DNA of 64,000 nucleotides from the NCBI GenBank assembly GCA_030562195.1, contig JAUJPP010000012.1:8990001-9054000 (forward strand), read 5' to 3'. Origin of the DNA: Nipponacmea schrenckii (taxonomy: Eukaryota > Mollusca > Gastropoda > Lottiidae). The notes beneath the pieces are model-generated. The model worked only from the letters and a program-made list of their open reading frames with translations, ran no database searches and was not told the origin of the DNA. Shown piece by piece: positions 60,452 to 64,000 of the stretch. The position numbers and the translations under genes were made by a program. The first letter of the stretch is position 1, and each line of letters starts with the position of its first letter.

Positions 60452-61049
60452 GTACAATTAGTGTATTGGTAACGCTTCACTTAATCTTAAGGTTACTTGA
60501 CATTATGCAGTTGTGTTCGATTGGAGGGGAAAGAAGGGGGACAGTGGACGCATGTAATACTACAGCTACAGCTGATATCAATCAGTTGGCTTTTCAAGTA
60601 CAAATATGTCTTTATTAATACACAAAAAACCTATAGCATGTTTATTTTTGTTTTATTTTATGACAAAAAACTCAACAAAACAAAAAGTAGAAGAAAAAAC
60701 AACATTGATTTATAGCTAATGTAAATCTGAACTGAAACAATATTAGTATCAGTCTAGAATCATTCGACACAATAAATGAAATGAATTAAATTTATTTCTG
60801 GGACAATTGATAAATCACTATTTCACCAGGATTTATTGATCGTAGTTGATAATTACTGTTGCATTTTTAGATAGGATTTTTTTACCAAGTCATCGTTATA
60901 TTAGAATAGAATACTATATAATTAAAATTCAATTACAATTTACTTTTTACTACATGACTCAATCGCTGCTAGTTCACATTAGTTAATGTTTTAACTTAAT
61001 TCATATTTTTTTTTTAGAAAACACATTTGGTTTGAAAGCTTTGAAACCC
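60452..61049. other. gene-free stretch
   Basis: AT-rich; the 72-codon frame at 60497-60715 overlaps other frames and shows no family likeness. Confidence 0.45.
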
Positions 61050-61505
61050 TTATCAATGTTCTTTAACTTTGGCTGTCCTAAAGGAACTTTGTTTTAAGCT
61101 GTCTTAATGATCCCTTAGACTATATCAATAGCTCGTTGGCTTTTTCTGTTCGAAAGGGTCCTTGACTTTATCTGTATGACAGTTTTAGCCAAGGACGTGT
61201 ATTACGTAGTCATATGAGGTATTATTTATATTGTAAACAGACAGGTGTTTTCCATATCCAAAGAAAATGGGCTCGTGACTTGGCTGTATCAATGGGCCTG
61301 TGGCTAAAGTTGTGCCAATGGTTTTCTGGTTTTTGCTTTACACATTGGTCCTTAGCTGTGATTATACTAAAGGCTTCTTAACTTTAGCGGCTCCACGTGG
61401 CCTTTTGTAAAGGACCATCGGTACAGCCAAATTCAAGGACCATTTTGACAGCACGATTAGTCCTAGGCTTTGGTTGTTTCATTGTGCCCGTTGCTTTAGC
61501 TTGTA
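61050..61505. repeat. strongly degenerate tandem repeat, unit about 25 bp
   Basis: Variants of a CTTTGGCTGTCCTAAAGG.CC-like phrase recur irregularly: AACTTTGGCTGTCCTAAAGG, GTTTTAAGCTGTCTTAATGA, TTGACTTTATCTGTATGACA, CCTTAGCTGTGATTATACTA and AACTTTAGCGGCTCCACGTG. Probably an old minisatellite decayed by substitutions and indels. Confidence 0.5.
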
Positions 61506-64000
61506 TGTGACCGTAATATATTAGGACATAGTGTGACCATAACTGGACAAGGTATTATTTCAATTTTTAAGTACAATATTTATGGTCTTTAACTAAATCT
61601 GATTAATAAACGACAAATCTGAAGAATATATATTAATGATCCTATTGACCTGATATTTGCTTATAAACTCTAAAATAAACACCTGTTTTAATTTATATTC
61701 ACGACCCCGCAAAAAATGAACATTAATCATTTTCGATTGAGGTAATAAAGCTTTATTCTTGTGTGAATAAACTCAGTTCAGTTATTTATTATGTTGAAAG
61801 AGTGATGCGATTGTTTAGAAGCTCTAGTCTCTAGACATTATAACTCTAATTACACTTTCATTTTTACTCAAAATTATGTGCAATGGGAATAAGGCGAACA
61901 AATATTGTAGGGCAAACCGGGAGGTCAAATGAAAAAATATATAATTTCAGTTCAATTTATTTTCAAATTATGTTGCAATACAGAATTGTAGTTTAGGGAA
62001 TAAATAGGTTTCTCATTTACACATAATATACTAAGTATAATCTAAGCTAGTTTCTTGATAACATTATTATAGAGATGAACAATATTCTGAGATTTTAAAG
62101 CAATTATGGGACCGAAATATCAATACTCTATGAATGTAAATATTGTTGTAAGAAAGTTTTGTGATGAAAATACTAGACATTAGCAAACTTCCTTAAACGA
62201 GCTTACTTTCAATGTATGGAAATATATTGAAAAAATAATTCCACTGGCTAGTGATATGTATCTGGCATCAGCAAGTGAGTTTATTTATTAACAATAATAG
62301 GATATTGATTTCTTTACAACCTAAAACAATAACAATCAACTACACATTATTCTGATCAATAGTAACATAGACTGATGCATAATATATGACACAAAACTTC
62401 TCTTTCTACTGACTAACATATACTTATCAATTTTCATTCAATCGTCAAGCTATGCTCTAAGTAAAGATATGCAAATTTGTTCCGTGTGAATCCATCACAC
62501 TAAATTATACCTTTTTTTTGCCACAAGGGAGCGAAATACAAATTATATATTCAAAATTACATAAACATGGCGAAGAAATGTTTTTTTTTTATCACAATTC
62601 CAGTATCTTCAAATAAAATACGTATTTGCCCTCTATTAACACAGATAAGAATAACCAATTTTAAATTTTAATAAAGATTGATTGCTGTTTTATGTTGTGA
62701 TATTTTTCTTGTTATGTTAGCATAATTATAACAGGTTCTGATCAAATAGTTCAATAGCCTATAAATTATTCAGACTAATAATGGAGTAGGCTATCACTTT
62801 ACATAAACACGTTCTTTTACCATCAGATGTATAATTTGGTCATAACTGTAATTGCACTATTTGTAGCAACATCACAAGGAGCACGTGCTAAATACATGAC
62901 CATTTATTAACCCATTTGATATATTTTAACAGATGATCAAATGTCAATAACTTAACTGAGGGCCATTAGAAACTTTATCTTGCAGAGCAAATGACAAACG
63001 TAAAGCTTTGGGTTATGGCGTCAAAGTTGCCAGAGGTGGGGTACAAAATAGCGCCGTGACCTTACGCATTGCACACACTAATGCTGCCACTGTCTAAATT
63101 AGGTTCCGCGGGGGTAATGTACGAAAATATGTCGGTTCTGTCCAGTCTGCCTGGGACTCTCATCATATTGGTTGAAGTAACACGATAACAGCCACGGGTT
63201 TCTACGATGTGAGCATGGGTGGCTCCCATCTATGCCATTCATCCCCTATACATACCCTGAGTGCACATGCAATTTTTGTATAAAAATATATTTTGTAATA
63301 TATACAAGGACAATTTTTTTATATTATTCTCCGGAAAGAGGAGAGCTCAGGTATAATTCCTACGGGCGTTATTGTTGTTCTTGGGCAACATAATTTGAAT
63401 ACCGAAATTTCGTGAGATTGAGTATCTTCATGATGATTTCAACAAATGGATATACACTCTCCGAAAGGATAAACCATAAGAACTGAAAGTGCTAGAGGTA
63501 CTTGAATTGGCTAATATGTCAGTATGTCATTGATACTTCACACTTGACTGTTTATGGACAATATGGTATTTGGTATTAAGGTCACTAAGATCGTCTGTGC
63601 TATATATGGGATAATGATTTGTTAGTCCAGTTTTGTTCAATCTGTGACAATTCCCTTGATTACACTGTCTCACGCTATATGCACTTGGACAGTTAATAGT
63701 TTGGATGGATTAAAGACAGCACCTATATCTTCACAGCCTATATATTTCTAATTGGCAAGTTTCCTCCCAACTACCAGGTTTAACGTTCTACGTCAAGGGA
63801 TGGGATCAGAACTATAGTATTGGCCAATCAATTATATTTTCGCACGGGAATCCTCTGGGACCTGAAAACATTTTTTTATATAAAATTAAGGTGTCAGATT
63901 AAGGATTGATCAATTTGATTTTGAAACCTCCATCCTTTAAGCTGTCCATACTAAGAGCAATAAAAGAAAAGATGACAATTGATTTATGTTTCTTGCTTTA
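61506..64000. other. gene-free stretch to the right edge
   Basis: AT-rich. The segment about 62985-63250 is GC-richer than its surroundings (CAGAGGTGGGGTACAAAATA then GCGCCGTGACC; CATGGGTGGCTCCCATC, a small hairpin). It could be a regulatory or exonic island, but its longest frames are about 22 codons. Nothing else is supported. Confidence 0.45.

Noticed and set aside
1..64000. CRISPR array or phage-like system suggested by the tandem repeats
   Set aside because: All arrays are head-to-tail minisatellites without unique spacers, and the genome is eukaryotic.

Overview
The window is animal nuclear DNA, AT-rich, with split genes, many minisatellites and several transposon families. I infer a marine mollusc, probably a gastropod, because the dispersed repeats carry phrases such as GGGCAATAACTC and CAAGTTTCATTCAAATCC that I know from mollusc genomes. 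The species cannot be read from the sequence. Most of the window is non-coding. Four genes can be supported, two of them only by their first coding exon.

Layout. 1-0.93 kb is the end of a 43-bp minisatellite. 0.93-23.7 kb has no exon I can support. It holds a tRNA-derived SINE at 3.0-3.3 kb with a perfect 16-bp target duplication, an element with degenerate inverted ends at 9.6-10.7 kb, a 33-bp minisatellite at 11.55-12.13 kb and a 134-bp duplication. At 23.73-23.83 kb on the minus strand is a first coding exon whose peptide matches the N-terminus of the MAGUK scaffold kinase CASK; the rest of that gene would lie to the left. From 24 to 34 kb there are repeats, including a 167-bp palindromic MITE at 31.5 kb.

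34.01-45.13 kb (minus) holds a complete transglutaminase gene of the factor XIIIA/TGM family. I could join 15 coding exons with consistent splice phase (2226 nt, 741 residues), with the catalytic Cys, His and Asp and the active-site Trp all present. Three of its introns carry unrelated repeats: a minisatellite with higher-order structure (intron 1), an internally deleted hAT transposon with its target duplication (intron 4), and a TIR element built of tandem monomers (intron 11).

45-52 kb is mostly gene-free, with a few doubtful exons. It ends in a long 41-bp minisatellite (50.4-52.3 kb) whose every unit carries a TGATGTCAT-like site. Just after it, at 52.66-53.48 kb (plus), is a 271-codon uninterrupted reading frame for a diaminopimelate epimerase (DapF), normally a bacterial, algal or plant enzyme, with both catalytic cysteines intact. 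It sits between host-type repeats, so it looks like a domesticated bacterial gene rather than contamination. This is the most interesting item in the window.

At 54.39-55.55 kb is another TIR element of the tandem-monomer kind. At 57.20-57.38 kb (plus) is the first coding exon of a gene I do not recognise. The last 6.6 kb holds repeat relics and one weak candidate exon.

The genes show no operon-like relation. CASK (synaptic and junctional scaffold), transglutaminase (protein cross-linking, for example haemolymph clotting or matrix) and DapF (possible D-amino-acid or peptidoglycan-related chemistry) are independent neighbours.
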